From: Dryocosmus kuriphilus
Lineage: Eukaryota > Arthropoda > Insecta > Hymenoptera > Cynipidae
NCBI GenBank assembly: GCA_038277395.1
Contig: CM076193.1
Location: forward strand, 174,260,711 to 174,324,710
Length of the DNA: 64,000 nucleotides
Reading direction: 5' to 3'
The position numbers and the translations under genes are program-made. Below are positions 21,762-32,965 of this stretch, piece after piece. A model generated the notes under the pieces. That model did not search any database. It had not been told where the DNA came from and saw only the letters and a list, made by a program, of their open reading frames with translations. Positions within the stretch are counted from its first letter, which is position 1, and each line of letters begins with the position of its first letter.

Positions 21762-22385
21762 CCCTCAAGCCTCATTACTCTCTTCACATTTTTTCGAAGC
21801 AACTGAAAAAAGAGGATTTTGTATTTTGTACACAATGATTTTTGGTACGTGCGTTCATGCATCTTTTGTGTTACGGTCTACCTGTTAGGTGAAGTGTGGT
21901 CTTCCTGGGATGAGTATTTCATTTAAATCTCCCAAAAACTTTGCATAAAAATCTATGGAATTTAAGGATTAAATTATAATTGTTGACATAAAAATAGTAT
22001 TTTGAATATTTTTAAATGTTTTAAGTAATTAAATTATTTGAATTGTTTAAGCGTGGATATGTGAATGTTCTGAAATACTTTAAATCGATGATATACTTTA
22101 AATTTGCCTTCCTTCAAATATCTCTGAGAACATTCGAGAAAAACGAAAATACGTTGGCATAGTTACACTCTTGACAAACACACAGATGCGTCATTTAGAT
22201 CAGATCTCCGAAATCTCTGGTTCCGGGCGGTCGCGATTACTCCCATTGAATGACGTCATTTTCCCTCAAGTCTCATTAATCTCTCCACATTTTTGCGAAA
22301 GAATTAAAAAAAAGGATTTTACATATACAATTATTTCGGTACGTGCGTTTGTGCATTTTTTTTGTTCCGATCTACCTGTGACCAA
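21762..22385. repeat. Direct repeat pair, ~130 bp each
   Basis: 21762-21895 and 22256-22385 share ccctcaag.ctcatta.tctc..cacattttt, ggtacgtgcgtt.gtgcat and a .tctacctgt ending, in the same orientation about 490 bp apart. Confidence 0.7.
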
Positions 22386-22580
22386 TCAGAACTTTACCTT
22401 CGCATATATCACATTTCTCTCCTCCCTCCTTTCTAATAATCGAAGTTTTCTGGCGTGGGACTGACGTCGTGACTACACACGCCACATTATGACGAATTAT
22501 CTATATATTTTGAGCAATGAACTTTAATTGTGGAATACACTCTTCGCTTGTAGTAAGAAGTTGGGCGTAAACTTTACACA

Positions 22581-24560
22581 ATGAGTAATACGAAGAATAA
22601 TTTAGCATCGGATAGCTGGATTGATGCTTCTATTGATAAAAGGCATGAACCGAGAATAGTTTCAGGCGATAAATGGAGACTGGATGTTTGGAATGCTCGA
22701 GGTTTGAATTATTACAAAGTGAAGGAATTGCTCAATACGATGCGTATGAACAAGTTAGATATATTTTATGTACCAGAAATAAAGAAGAAAAGATGCGGAA
22801 GAGCGAATACAGAAAACTGCGGAATCGTCCTTTGGTCAGGAGAATGATTTGTACCTTAGCTAAGGCTTTGGATTAATTATGAATGAGAAAGCAAAGAAAC
22901 ATATCAAAAGGGGTAAATTTGCATCATCAAGATTATTGTGGGTTAGAAGGAAAGTGGGAATCAGAAGACGGTTTATTACAGCACGATACGCTCCAGTTGA
23001 TGGTGAAAGCAGTGAAGTAAATGGTGCCTTCTGGGAGTCGTTGAATAATATCTTAGTTACCAGTGATCCTGGGGAAAAAATCATTATGCTCGGAGATGTG
23101 AATGGCTGGGTCGGAGTGCAACGCAAAGGCAGAGAGAGCGTACTTGGTAAGTTCGGAAACCCGTTAGAGATACAAGAGCAATGAGAGGTCCTGAAAGTGG
23201 ATCAAACCTCCATCCCGTTGTTTCAAAGACTAGCATTGGACAAGGAAGGACGAAAGAAAAATTAAGAATGCAAAACGATCGCGAATCAAAACAGAGAAAT
23301 TGCAGAACTCAGAAACACAAATAGAATACCGTGATAAAACAAGAGTCTATTTACATCAAAACAGAATGAACTGGACTAAGGATTTAGATAAAAATCTATA
23401 GTGGGCGCATGCAGGATATTACGCAATATCATCTTCAAGGGCGCATCTGAAGTGTGTGGAACTGCGACTGTAGTAAGAATGAATGGGAATGTTTGGTGGA
23501 AAAATGAAATCTGCACCGCAGTTAACGAGAAGAAGCAAGCATACCTAAGAATGTATAATATTAAAGGTCTCATCAATAAGAAGAGGGATAGATTAAGAAT
23601 CGGCTATAGAGATAAAAACAGAAAATCGAGCAGATTAATCAAAGAAAGCAAAGATAAAATCAAAGCGGAAAAAGATAGAAAAATTTAAAGTGATTTTGAA
23701 GGAAATAGGAAGCTATCCCGGAAATGGGTAAAGAAGACTAAAAAAGGAGGTTTGACTTTCGCAGACGATGAAGCACTTACGGCAGAATCTGCGGAAAACT
23801 TGCAGAAAATGTTGAGCAGACTGAATGATGGCGCAAAGCGTATGGGTTTAAACATTAATGTAAATAAAACAAAAATTATCATGTTCGAAGAAGCGATGAA
23901 AGTACAGTATGAAATATTTCTCTAAACGGTGAGGGAATTGAACAAGTTGACCACTTCATTTATCTTGGAAGCTTGTTTACTGTTGACAGAAAGATAGATA
24001 GAGAAATTTCCAGACGTATACATGAAGGTAGCAAGGTTATCGGTAGTGTAGGTGCCATTAACAGAAGTATACATGTGACTAATAAAGCCAAAATTGCAAT
24101 ATATAATTCTGTAATACTTTGCTGTACGGTAGAGAGACTTGGACATGCCAAGAAGAGGATAGAAGTGAAGTGAACGCGGTTGGAATGCGTTTCCTGCCGA
24201 ACATTTGGGGTAAAATACTAATAGATAAAGTCAGTAATGAGTGAGTTCTCAAAGAGTGGGGCGTAAAAGAAACTGATGGACAAGAGTGAAAGAAATTTAT
24301 TGAGATGGGTTGGTCCTGTTGAGAGAATGGATGAAGAACGTTTAACGAAGCAATTATATCTCGGAAAAGTGAACGGCCATGCACCGAGTTGTAGACCGAG
24401 GAAGGAATAATGGGAATATATGAAGGATGTATGGATATAAAGGAAGCAAAAGTTGCATGTCAGGATAGAGATGTATGGCGAAGAATACTCTATAAGAAGT
24501 GTGTGACGATTACCTGAAGCGAATGATTTTGGATACTCATGGGCCCTGGTGGAGGGCTTT
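22581..24560 (+). pseudogene. APE-type LINE (RTE/Proto2-like) polyprotein, decayed
   Basis: The N-terminal endonuclease-like start is readable as WRLDVWNARGLNYYKVKELL then MNKLDIFYVPEIK and CGIVLWSGE (22670-22847). The reverse transcriptase is broken by many stops, but its palm and thumb can be followed: FADDEALTAESAENLQKML near 23757 (AFADD-type box), GLNINVNKTK near 23845, and VDHFIYLGSLF ... DREISRRI near 23950-24010. The tail continues to about 24520. It ends in a short ata/aat-rich tract (24655-24680), as for LINEs with microsatellite-like 3' ends. It directly abuts the palindromic Polinton region. Confidence 0.78.
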
Positions 24561-24680
24561 GCCTAGTGAATATGGATGATTCCTAATCCCTGGTAATGTA
24601 ACGAGGCTAGAACCGAGAGAGTTTACGCTTACCCTGAAAGGGAAACGGTTTAATGCTATAATAATATTAATAATGACATA

Positions 24681-26330
24681 ATTGTTCAACTAAATATATG
24701 CTGTGACAGAGAACAGATCATATCTTTGTTCAGAAATCTCTTTCAATGTCAATAGAGCCTGCTGTTTTTGGACTCCTAGAAAATCCCAACTCTGATTTGC
24801 AGATCCAACCCTTAACGCAAAGTACAAATCCACCACTACCCAAGAAGATATGAGCCTTCTAAAAAATACGCAAAATTTAGAAAAAGAGTATTTAAGATTT
24901 CTATGTATTTAGTTGGTTTAAGTATTGTTAATTTAGCTAAGGAAAAAACTTAGAAAATAATTAAAAACTTTTTGTTTCTGAATTCGCGAAAATTTATAAG
25001 TAAGAAATATTATATAAAATTTTGCAAGTCCTAAGTCCCTAGATTTCTAAGAATCTATTCAAAAAAACTTAGAATTTTTTTAAATTTTAAATAAAGAACA
25101 TAGAATATGTGGTTTTTCATTTAGTTAGTAGTATTACATTTTCTTGAGGAGTACAACCATGTATGTTCTCGAACAGTACAAAAAGCTTCGCGCTGCCGCC
25201 GACAGATGGCGCCACTACTGCCTCACTGACTCCGTTCCAGACTAGGTTATCGACAGTCGGTATTAACTTCAGTCATCAAAGTAGGATTCCATGCTAAAAG
25301 CACACCACAATATCCTTCTTGTTGTCACCAATAGATGGCGCCAATTTCCGTTTCCGAAGACTGTATTACCGCACATTCGGTAAGGTAGGATTCTGAGGCT
25401 GGAATGGCAAACCCTTGTTTTTTTTTGCATTTTGAAAGGTTTGCAGATATCTGGAAAACGGTAAGAGCTACGCAAAACCGGATAGAATTTTAAAGTTATT
25501 CAAAAAGGGTACTTCCTCAGACTGATCTAAATGATAGACTGAAACAAATTTCAAAATTCCAAAAATTTTGATTTTTTGGCAATTCCATATTAGGGTATAT
25601 CTCGAGAACAATACGAGCTACGCACAAGCGGACAAAATTTTCATTCTGATAGAACGATTTTTCAAACTACGCTATCTGCTCAACTAAAAATTTTTTTTTA
25701 ATTCCAAATTTTGGTAATTTCCAAAATTGCTAATATATCGAAACCCGTAAGAGATGTGACAAAAGGGATTAGGACAAGGGGGAATTTTTTCGCTCTGATC
25801 TAAACGATTTACTAAATGAAACCTCAAAATTCGAAAATTTTCTTTTTTTTCAGAATTTTGAAGTATCTCGAAAATGGTAAGCGATATGGAAAAAGTGATT
25901 AGGCCAAGTGGAAAGTCTCTTGGACTGATCTAAGTAACACATTAAAAAAAATTCCAAGTTTACAAACTTTTGAGTTAACTTGGAGAATTTCTACCAAGTC
26001 GACGAGAAATGGAACCATCTTGCGTGAAATTCAACGGGGATTCCCAAGCTCTCTACACGTTTCAACATGCATACGCATAGTTTATGCAGCTCGATTTTTT
26101 ACCTAAGCATAATATGCTAATAGTAATGCCATTCAACCCATCGATATGTTCAAAATCCATCACCTTAAATTTAACTGAAGAAAAACCAACTTATACATAA
26201 ATTAAGAACTAAGTTGATAGGGTTAAAATTAAGTTAAAACTTCTTTACATATAAACTTTTTTCTGTTTATTCAAACACTTAACCTAAGTATACAACGTAG
26301 AATCTTAGCCTATTTAGACAGCAGGACAAA
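24681..26330. repeat. Polinton left outer arm with ~120-bp degenerate repeats
   Basis: Non-coding terminal part. It contains about five diverged units whose common core, on the minus strand, is ccttgtcctaatc.cttttg ... taccgttttcgagatat, followed by an A/T-rich spacer; cores lie near 25450, 25600, 25750, 25870 and 25930. Two agatggcgcca motifs (25205 and 25333) are also shared with the right arm (50150-50285). Confidence 0.75.
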
Positions 26331-26334
26331 ACTT

Positions 26335-27075
26335 TTTTTTCAAGAATACATAAATTCACAACCGGTAAGCTATATGATGTTCGAGGTATGAAGATCCTTC
26401 ATCTCATCATTAGCATTCACATCTTTCGCACCATCACCATCATCCACAACATCGATTTTACTTGTAGTCTAATGGCTAATAGTAGGCTGATCCCGAGGTG
26501 TCAAAAGCCACTTCCTGAATGTAAGACCTTTTCGAACTGGACAATTTTCATACTAGCATTGAGTATGGAGATTATACGTCATGCAAACTGTAGGGTGCAA
26601 TTTGTGGAGAGAAGGACAATCCAAATTTTCGAGATTATTTATATTTTTCAGAAACACGCCAACCACCACTTCATTTCCAATCCTTTAGCGTAGACTGCAT
26701 TGGCACCACGCTGTGTTTCTCGAATTATGTGCCTCACTTCTTAGTAGGGTATGTCACTAGGACTCCATTCCAGACCATCGAAATTGTGTATCAGCCACAA
26801 ATTTTCACTCTTGTAGAAGCTTGGTAACACATGCCTGTAGCAGGGAAGTTCAAAGAGATAAACCACAGGTTGACAGTCTTCCTGTAGGAAAACAACAGCC
26901 AACTCCTTGAAGACCAACCAGTTAATGAGATTCTTGAAGCCTTGCACATCCACTATGAACTGCATTGCGATGAAAATTGAATTCTGCTTACTGAAGTCAT
27001 CCCTTTTATAACTTTTATCCCCAGCACCAATCTCAAACCCCAGCACTGGCATTAACCCCAAAATATATGTAAACT
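26335..27075 (-). pseudogene. Polinton outermost gene, left copy (unknown role)
   Basis: The minus-strand frame 27061-26741 carries FEIGAGDKSYKRDDFSKQN, then DVQGF and FKELAVVFLQEDCQPVVYLFELPC. The remainder (26740-26335) is in other frames and ends in an acidic DD-rich tail seen intact in the right copy. The order of strands around VDVQGF followed by the conserved ELAV..L.ED recalls an RNase H-like or nuclease fold, but I cannot assign activity. The protein recurs in insect Polinton-like elements. The right copy is at 45433-46179. Confidence 0.6.
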
Positions 27076-27079
27076 TCCT

Positions 27080-28186
27080 TACGCTTTCACTGAGAGGTTG
27101 ATATTGAATAAGACTGTCATGTACGATGAGGAAGTAGGCTGCAGTTTCAGCAAGAATGTTGTCTCCAGATGCAAATCACATTGGTTATACTGCAATGGTC
27201 GAAACGATTAGCATATCTTGCTCGCCTTGCTTTCTGCCTGTTTGGAAACCCAGGATAACGTAACGTGGTTTCTTCAAATGAGTTGACGTTTTCACAGTCC
27301 ATATGCGTCTTGTGATGGTGGAGAGCAGGGGGTATTGATCCAATTCCATAAGTGAAAGCTCATAGTAGTCAGAGGGTCTTTTTCAACAAAGCTCAGCAAC
27401 TGTATCTCTTCTACTGATCTGAAGCTATTACGTATGGTATCATCCACTCCATTTTCTGATGAATGCCGTTATTGAATAATGGCGTTCAAGTCACTGTGTG
27501 ATCTGGTCAGGATAAGCTCGTGCTTTGCATTCACAACGCTTTTTCGATACTCTTCAGCGAAGCCTAGGATCATACTGAGTGGTATAGTAACATAAATGTA
27601 TCCCTCCTCGTTGGTAAGAAGTCCTGTTCCTTTAGGGATGCCTATCTATCGTGAATTCTCCACAAGATAACTTTGTCAAGGAGTGAGAGATACGCAGCCT
27701 TTTATGGTGTTCGTGAGCCCAACATTTTTTAAACGATCAGTCTCAATACCATTGAATTCATAACGAACTGCATCTCAGAAAAAGCAAACTGCATCACTCA
27801 CTAGGGTTGTGGCAGTAACATTTGTAGCTACAAAATCGTTCCCTGTCAGTTTTCCGTACACGTGCAGTGAAATCTTACTGAGCAGTATACAAAAATCTTC
27901 CTCCTGGGCAGTGATTCGAATTTCATCACGGTTGTTGAATGACGATTAGGCATAAGGTTGATGTGCACGAATCCTATGGTGGGATATCGACTCATCAAAT
28001 GTCACTGGTGCTTGAACGTTTAGTATTTCTTCCATTTTCTTTGTTTCAACAGCTGGAGATGACAAGTGTCATGAATGGCCTTATCAACTTCTTTCCTTAT
28101 CCTTGAGGCCTAGTTGTGTCAGGTGGAGCACGTCCTGAGATGTTAGCGCCTTGCCTGCTGGCTGAGAACTGACCTGTGTCTGGCAT
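27080..28186 (-). pseudogene. Probable Polinton major capsid gene, left copy
   Basis: Start codon complement at 28184-28186 by comparison with the right copy (44077). Fragments of a long protein are spread over several frames down to about 27080; each corresponds in order to the right-arm copy, including a LGFAEEY region near 27560 and a LLSFVEKDP region near 27400. Position next to the PLA2-type gene and the length (about 370 codons) suggest the capsid protein, but the double jelly roll cannot be verified by eye. Many stops and shifts. Confidence 0.5.
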
Positions 28187-28249
28187 TTTGTCTCCCTTAC
28201 ATAGATTCCTTTGCGATTGTACTCAATACCCATTATTACCACGATGATT

Positions 28250-28863
28250 TGGTGTGTATCCGTATTGTTATAATTTCTCCTCGAAAGTTCACCAAACCTC
28301 CACCTTGATCAACATTGTGGAGCTGAATATGATGTATTGTCTTCACGGCGATTGGCAGATAAATGCCATGTGATGGCATTTCCACAATCTTATATCTTAG
28401 AGAAACAATAAGAAAAAATTCGTGAATCTTGTGCGCTTTGCGTTCACTAATGCAAGCTTCTGTTGTGACGTTATACTAAACTCGTATGGCATTCACTTTG
28501 AGAATAGCCACGGGTAGGTCAGAAGTATGAGTCTGTTCATTGTAAAGCCGCCACTCGATAGAATCTTCTGGACATATCTCTCAATGCCTGCAATCCCATA
28601 GCTGCTTGTGGGTATAAGAACTTTCCCTTGGCCAACCTTGATTTTATTGTTTCCAGCGACAAAGTTAGGAATTGCATTGAATATGGGCAATTCGACGAGG
28701 CCAAGAGCGTAAGTTCTGTTAGTGAAAAGTACCCTACCGAGAGCACAGAAGGGTTTCCGATTATGCTAAGAGTAAATGATTCGTTCATTATTATGTCCTT
28801 CTCTATAATGTCTCTAATCAGTACATCACTCTCTCTTATATAGACAGTCTTTGTTTCTGACAT
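28250..28863 (-). pseudogene. Second structural-type Polinton gene, left copy
   Basis: Minus-strand frame 28863-28537 opens MSETKTVYIRESDVLIRDII and stays readable for about 108 residues, then shifts (28690-28493) and decays towards 28250. The C-terminal part (reading IHEF...., LPIAVKTIHHIQ in broken frames) matches 43830-44030 in the right arm, where the N-terminal part has been lost. Lying between the PLA2 and capsid genes on the same strand, it may be a minor virion protein; no domain is recognised. Confidence 0.5.
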
Positions 28864-29085
28864 ACAGCTGTTTGTACAAAAATTTTAAGCACAAGTATCC
28901 ACACTCAGCACTGTCATGGTCCTGACATCTATCATGATTGTATTTTATTACGCTACTAATAGCGAGTTAGTCGACAAGATCCGATTGTGAACGAAGGTTA
29001 CCGAAAGAGTCAAAGTATAGAACATTATTACCGAACTTTCTATAAGTTACCTAGTGGATAACATGGCCATGACTGTCATCAAGAT

Positions 29086-29900
29086 TTACAATGGCTGACT
29101 GAATTTGACGGGGACCACGCACAGTAGCTGATTACGCATAAACACTCCACGGAAATGTTTAATATTTATAGCTTTAGCATACTTTAGCAGATCGGCATCA
29201 GTGAGTATACGATGAGGTAGTTTTTTGATGCTGGCCTTATGCGAAGTCCCTGGCCTTCCATATGAAATCCCAGTCCTTTCTTGTGAGGTTTCAGGTGTAA
29301 ACACTTTCTTAGAGCAATAGCCTCCATTGCCTTGTTATGACTTTGAGCATCTGCGAGTTGTTGTTTATATGCGTCAGCATCGTTTACCGCCTTGGCTACA
29401 CCAGCTGCTCTACCAGCAAGAGCTCTAGGTGCACTGAGTCCGGAGAATACGGGAATCAACTTCAAAAAACCACCGACCTTCGATCGGATTGGTAGAAAGC
29501 GAGGATTTTCCACTTGTTCACTTCGCCCCATTGCTTTCTTAGCTGCAATTACAACCTTCCTAATTTCTATTGCTTTCTTCTTCTTCTTCCTTGAACTGAG
29601 CTTCCTAATTTATGAGCTGGATTTCCTCTTTAGCCACATACTGAGTTTCGCTTTAGTACTTAGTACGTTCGTTTTTGCCAGTACTGCCGCTTTCTCGTCA
29701 ATTCTGGCATCCTTAGCGAATACTCGCTGCCACGCTTTACCGGCCAGTACACTATATGCAGAGTTTCTCACTAAGCACCTGGACCGCAATATTGATAGCC
29801 AGGTAAATGCAACTCAAATGGCAAGTTGTTGATGAGTTTGATTGACTAAGCCTTTGCCTCGATTCGTCTGCGTGACACTTTATATAAAATCATTCCTCAC
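29086..29900 (-). pseudogene. PLA2-domain gene, left copy, catalytic part deleted
   Basis: The N-terminal part near 29900-29790 reads VSRRR.RGKGLVNQ and the start of the calcium loop, but the sequence then jumps past the region that in the right copy holds the His-Asp dyad. The basic C-terminal part is open from 29531 to 29184 (LSAPRALAGRAAGVAKAVNDAD ...), ending near 29086. In parvovirus-like and Polinton-like virions such PLA2 domains help the particle leave endosomes; this copy cannot encode that activity. It diverges from the ATPase gene across a short shared intergenic region. Confidence 0.7.
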
Positions 29901-29979
29901 TGAACGGAGGTTAGCATATAGCTGATCTGAGAGTCATAAAAGCGCTGTATTTATATATTTTGTGACAATCGATGTCAAG
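29901..29979. promoter_or_regulatory. Divergent promoter region between PLA2 and ATPase genes
   Basis: An 80-bp gap between oppositely oriented genes, with a TATA-like tgtatttatatattttgtg at 29946-29964. The right arm has the same sequence in complement near 42945-42965. A role as a bidirectional promoter is inferred from position. Confidence 0.4.
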
Positions 29980-30675
29980 ATGCGATTCAGGAAACAACCT
30001 GTTAAGTTTCCGTTCGATAACTTTGATTCCCTCGTCCAATCAAAGAAGAAGAGGGGAAAACATCCTGGCAGTCTACTGCCAGACAGCATTCGTGCAGTCT
30101 TTTGTGTAAGGTCGAATTGCGGCAAGACAAATACGTTACTCCCTCTAATGTTACACCCAAACAGATTGAAATTTGCCGATGTCTACGTCTACTTCAAATC
30201 CCTGAAAAAACTAAACTACCGATTTCTGGATCGGGTGTTAAATAATGTAGATGGCGCTGAGTATTTTCCCTTCAGTGAGCATGAGGAAGTAATAACATCA
30301 AGTGAAACTCAACAAAATTCTATAATTGTATTTGATGATGTGACCTGTAAGAAACAGGAAAACATTAGAACCTTCTTCTGCATGGGTAGCACGCTCATGT
30401 TAACAGTTTTTACTTACGTCAAAGCTACACTCGATAACCCAAACATTTGGTGAGAGAAAATGTCAATCTGTTGGGACTTTTCTAGCAGCATGAGATGAAT
30501 TTAAAACACGTGTATGACGATCACGTGAACACTGACATGAGTTATTCTCAATTTCGAGGCTTATGTTTCTCATGTTGTAATACTGACAAAAATGGATTTG
30601 GTGTCATTAACAAGGAGAGTGAGCTCAAGCAGGGTAAATACCGAAAAGAATTTGACTCTTTTATCTCTCTGTAAA
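29980..30675 (+). pseudogene. A32-like packaging ATPase, left copy
   Basis: From the ATG at 29980 the frame runs to 30453. Walker A is seen as RSNCGKTNTLL (the family has G-x4-GK-T/S; the first residue of the motif is altered), and Walker B as NSIIVFDDVT. After 30453 the frame shifts, and the C-terminal third can be followed to about 30675 in other frames. Such FtsK/HerA-type ATPases pump DNA into the capsid in Polinton-like viruses and nucleocytoplasmic large DNA viruses. Length (about 230 codons) is normal for the family. Transcribed divergently from the PLA2 gene. Confidence 0.82.
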
Positions 30676-30719
30676 TAAAGGTTATGCTGTGGAAATGGTA
30701 TCATTATAGATTGAGCCGT

Positions 30720-32515
30720 CGACACATTAACATGTCAACATTTCATAAAGAGAAGGAGGTGCTCCGTCAAATCGCAAAACCAAGTGAGGCGATTCCACGT
30801 TAACATCGAATGCTGAAAACGGGTGAAGAATTCACTGAAAAGATACTAAGCGAATCGTTTCAGCCAATCACCGTGCGAATACAAGAACTGGTTGACATAA
30901 CTATTCCTTCAATCAAGAAGAAAGATGAAACTTTTAAGGAAAATATGAGGAGGAGGATGATAACGCTTCCTGAGTAACAGCTGATGTTGAAAGAGGAGAG
31001 CAGAATAAAACTGTGGTTTAAACTAATGACGATGATGATGGAACTCTATCTTTCGTTAATTATCAGTATTTAACAGAAAAGTTTTTTAAGTTGTTAAATC
31101 GAAACAGAAAACAGTACTTGGATATGATTTATGGTTTTCGTAAGCTCGGTAGTGGAACTCCTATGATTGGCAATAAACCCATTAGTTTTAAGGGATACCA
31201 TACCCACGTTGCAAGTAAACAGTACTTGAAAACCGTTCGCTTATTAGAACTGCTGCTTAGGCAAATTCCTGAAGAATCAGAAATAAGTGCTGATGCTCTG
31301 AGCAACCATAAAGGAACTCTAATTGCTAAAAATGCACACAAGAAGCGATATAGAGCAACTGAATCTGTTCGAAAAGGCATTAGTATCAAGTACAAGAACT
31401 TTATTGCGAAACATTTCCATGTGTCACGCAGACGGTCCCCAACGAATTAAGGTTCGCTACCACAGCATATGATAGCAACAATAGTATATTACAATACAAG
31501 GTCGAGAAAGTTGGATTTTCTGGCGTGCGTGGCAGACGCCGGAGGCGCAATCGAGGACATCACGTCTCTCACGGCAGGATATCCAACTAATTTATGTTAT
31601 TAGTTGACACTTCACGCTCAAAACTATATGTATATACCTGTAGCTATGACTTTTACTTTCTGGTAGGGCGCTCGACGCGCTCCCTGCTGGTCACCGCGAA
31701 AAGCCGGAAAGCTGTGCTTGGCTTATGGCATGCCTGTTAAGGGCAAAATTGAGTGGTTATGTACTTCATAGAACTTAGAACTTTTAGACTTTATTTAATT
31801 TTTCTTTTGTTTTTAATTTTTAATTATTGCCCGCCCGAATTTTGCTGAACCGAGGTGAAGCCGAGTTCGTCTGGTCGGGGCGGACATCGAAAATCACATA
31901 AAAAACGATAAAATGAAGATGAGATAAAGGAGAACTAAAAAACTTTATTGCCAAGACTCAAATGCCTCCAAAGGTTTCAAGTTCGAAACCGATAGAGAAG
32001 TCGGCTATCCTCGGCGAGTGTTCCAATCGTTCGTGTTCGTGTATTTTGGCTTACACGAGCAACTTTTAACAGGGACAACCCACTGACTCACCGCTCGTTT
32101 GCGTTCCTGCATTTTCGATTTTACACGCAGCGCCTGTTGGAAACTGTAATGGGAGAGACGAAGAAACCTAGTTCCTTGTCTCATACATTACTCCGTCGCG
32201 GTGGCGGGACTATTCTTTCAAAGTTGCATGACCTCGGTTTCAAATATCGGAGGCCTGGTCGTGAGCGCTACCTGAAAAGTTGAGGCTTTGGGAGCATATG
32301 GCTAATATGAAAGTACCTACTTTCGGGGAGGGGATGCAAAAAAAAAATGTTAATACTGACGATGTATTCTGGAATGACCCTAACGAACTAGTGGGTCGTC
32401 TTCGTCTACTCCTAGCGTCTCAGGCAGTAGACAATCCAAGTCAGAACAATGAAATGATTTCCATCAATGAAGAACTACGGCAAGCCGGAATTATACATAT
32501 ATTAGTAGCGTACAC
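30720..32515 (+). pseudogene. Polinton accessory gene, left copy, split by insertion
   Basis: Unrecognised protein. The N-terminal part is in broken frames (30720-31090: FHKEKEVLRQIAKP...). An open middle follows at 31091-31450 (MLNRNRKQYLDMIYGFRKLG, then ISFKGYHTHVASKQYLKTV). A C-terminal part resumes at about 32340 (NTDDVFWNDPNELVGRLRLLL ... EELRQAGII). The 31487-32337 block separates the parts; the right arm shows the uninterrupted junction near 42430. Its position between ATPase and integrase is constant in both arms. Confidence 0.6.
31487..32337. mobile_element. Unclassified ~850-bp insertion in left arm
   Basis: Absent from the right arm, which reads straight through. The left junction follows atgatagcaa and the right junction precedes an A-run and tgttaatactg; a possible 4-bp duplication gcaa lies on both sides. 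The interior is non-coding with GC-rich patches (ggtagggcgctcgacgcgct near 31665; cccgcccgaa near 31830). The A-rich right side suggests a retroposed sequence. Confidence 0.5.
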
Positions 32516-32965
32516 ACAACAATATCATCACTATCACGATGAGTATCAACGTGTTTGGATGTCACCTGGATCGAACCGCTGCAGTAAGCCGTGGACCTCC
32601 TGATGTGGGATCGAAAATCACCTCTGAAGAGTATTATGACATAGACGGCAAGAGATTGTGCAAAGTTAATGAGGCCAAAGGTCAATATGGCATACTCAAT
32701 ATAGGAACTGTACAGCACATTGTTCGAAACGAGATACGAACAGGGTTTAATGTCACATCATCTATGCGAACAGAGATTGACGGTAATAATTTTATGATAC
32801 GTATCCTCAAGGAATCAATCAATGAGAAACTAAAAAAATTGCAAATTGATGGTCAACAAGACTTGTCAGTCCATAACGCTGAAATCATTGCTCAGTTGGA
32901 CGCTCGACTAAACGCTCTCGAAAATGACATGGAGAAACTGGCAGTAGTCACCGAAATTCATAAGC

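Noticed and set aside
29392..29832. Plus-strand 146-codon frame with hydrophobic stretches
   Set aside because: Antisense to the basic Lys/Arg-rich PLA2-gene C-terminus, which is conserved in the right arm.
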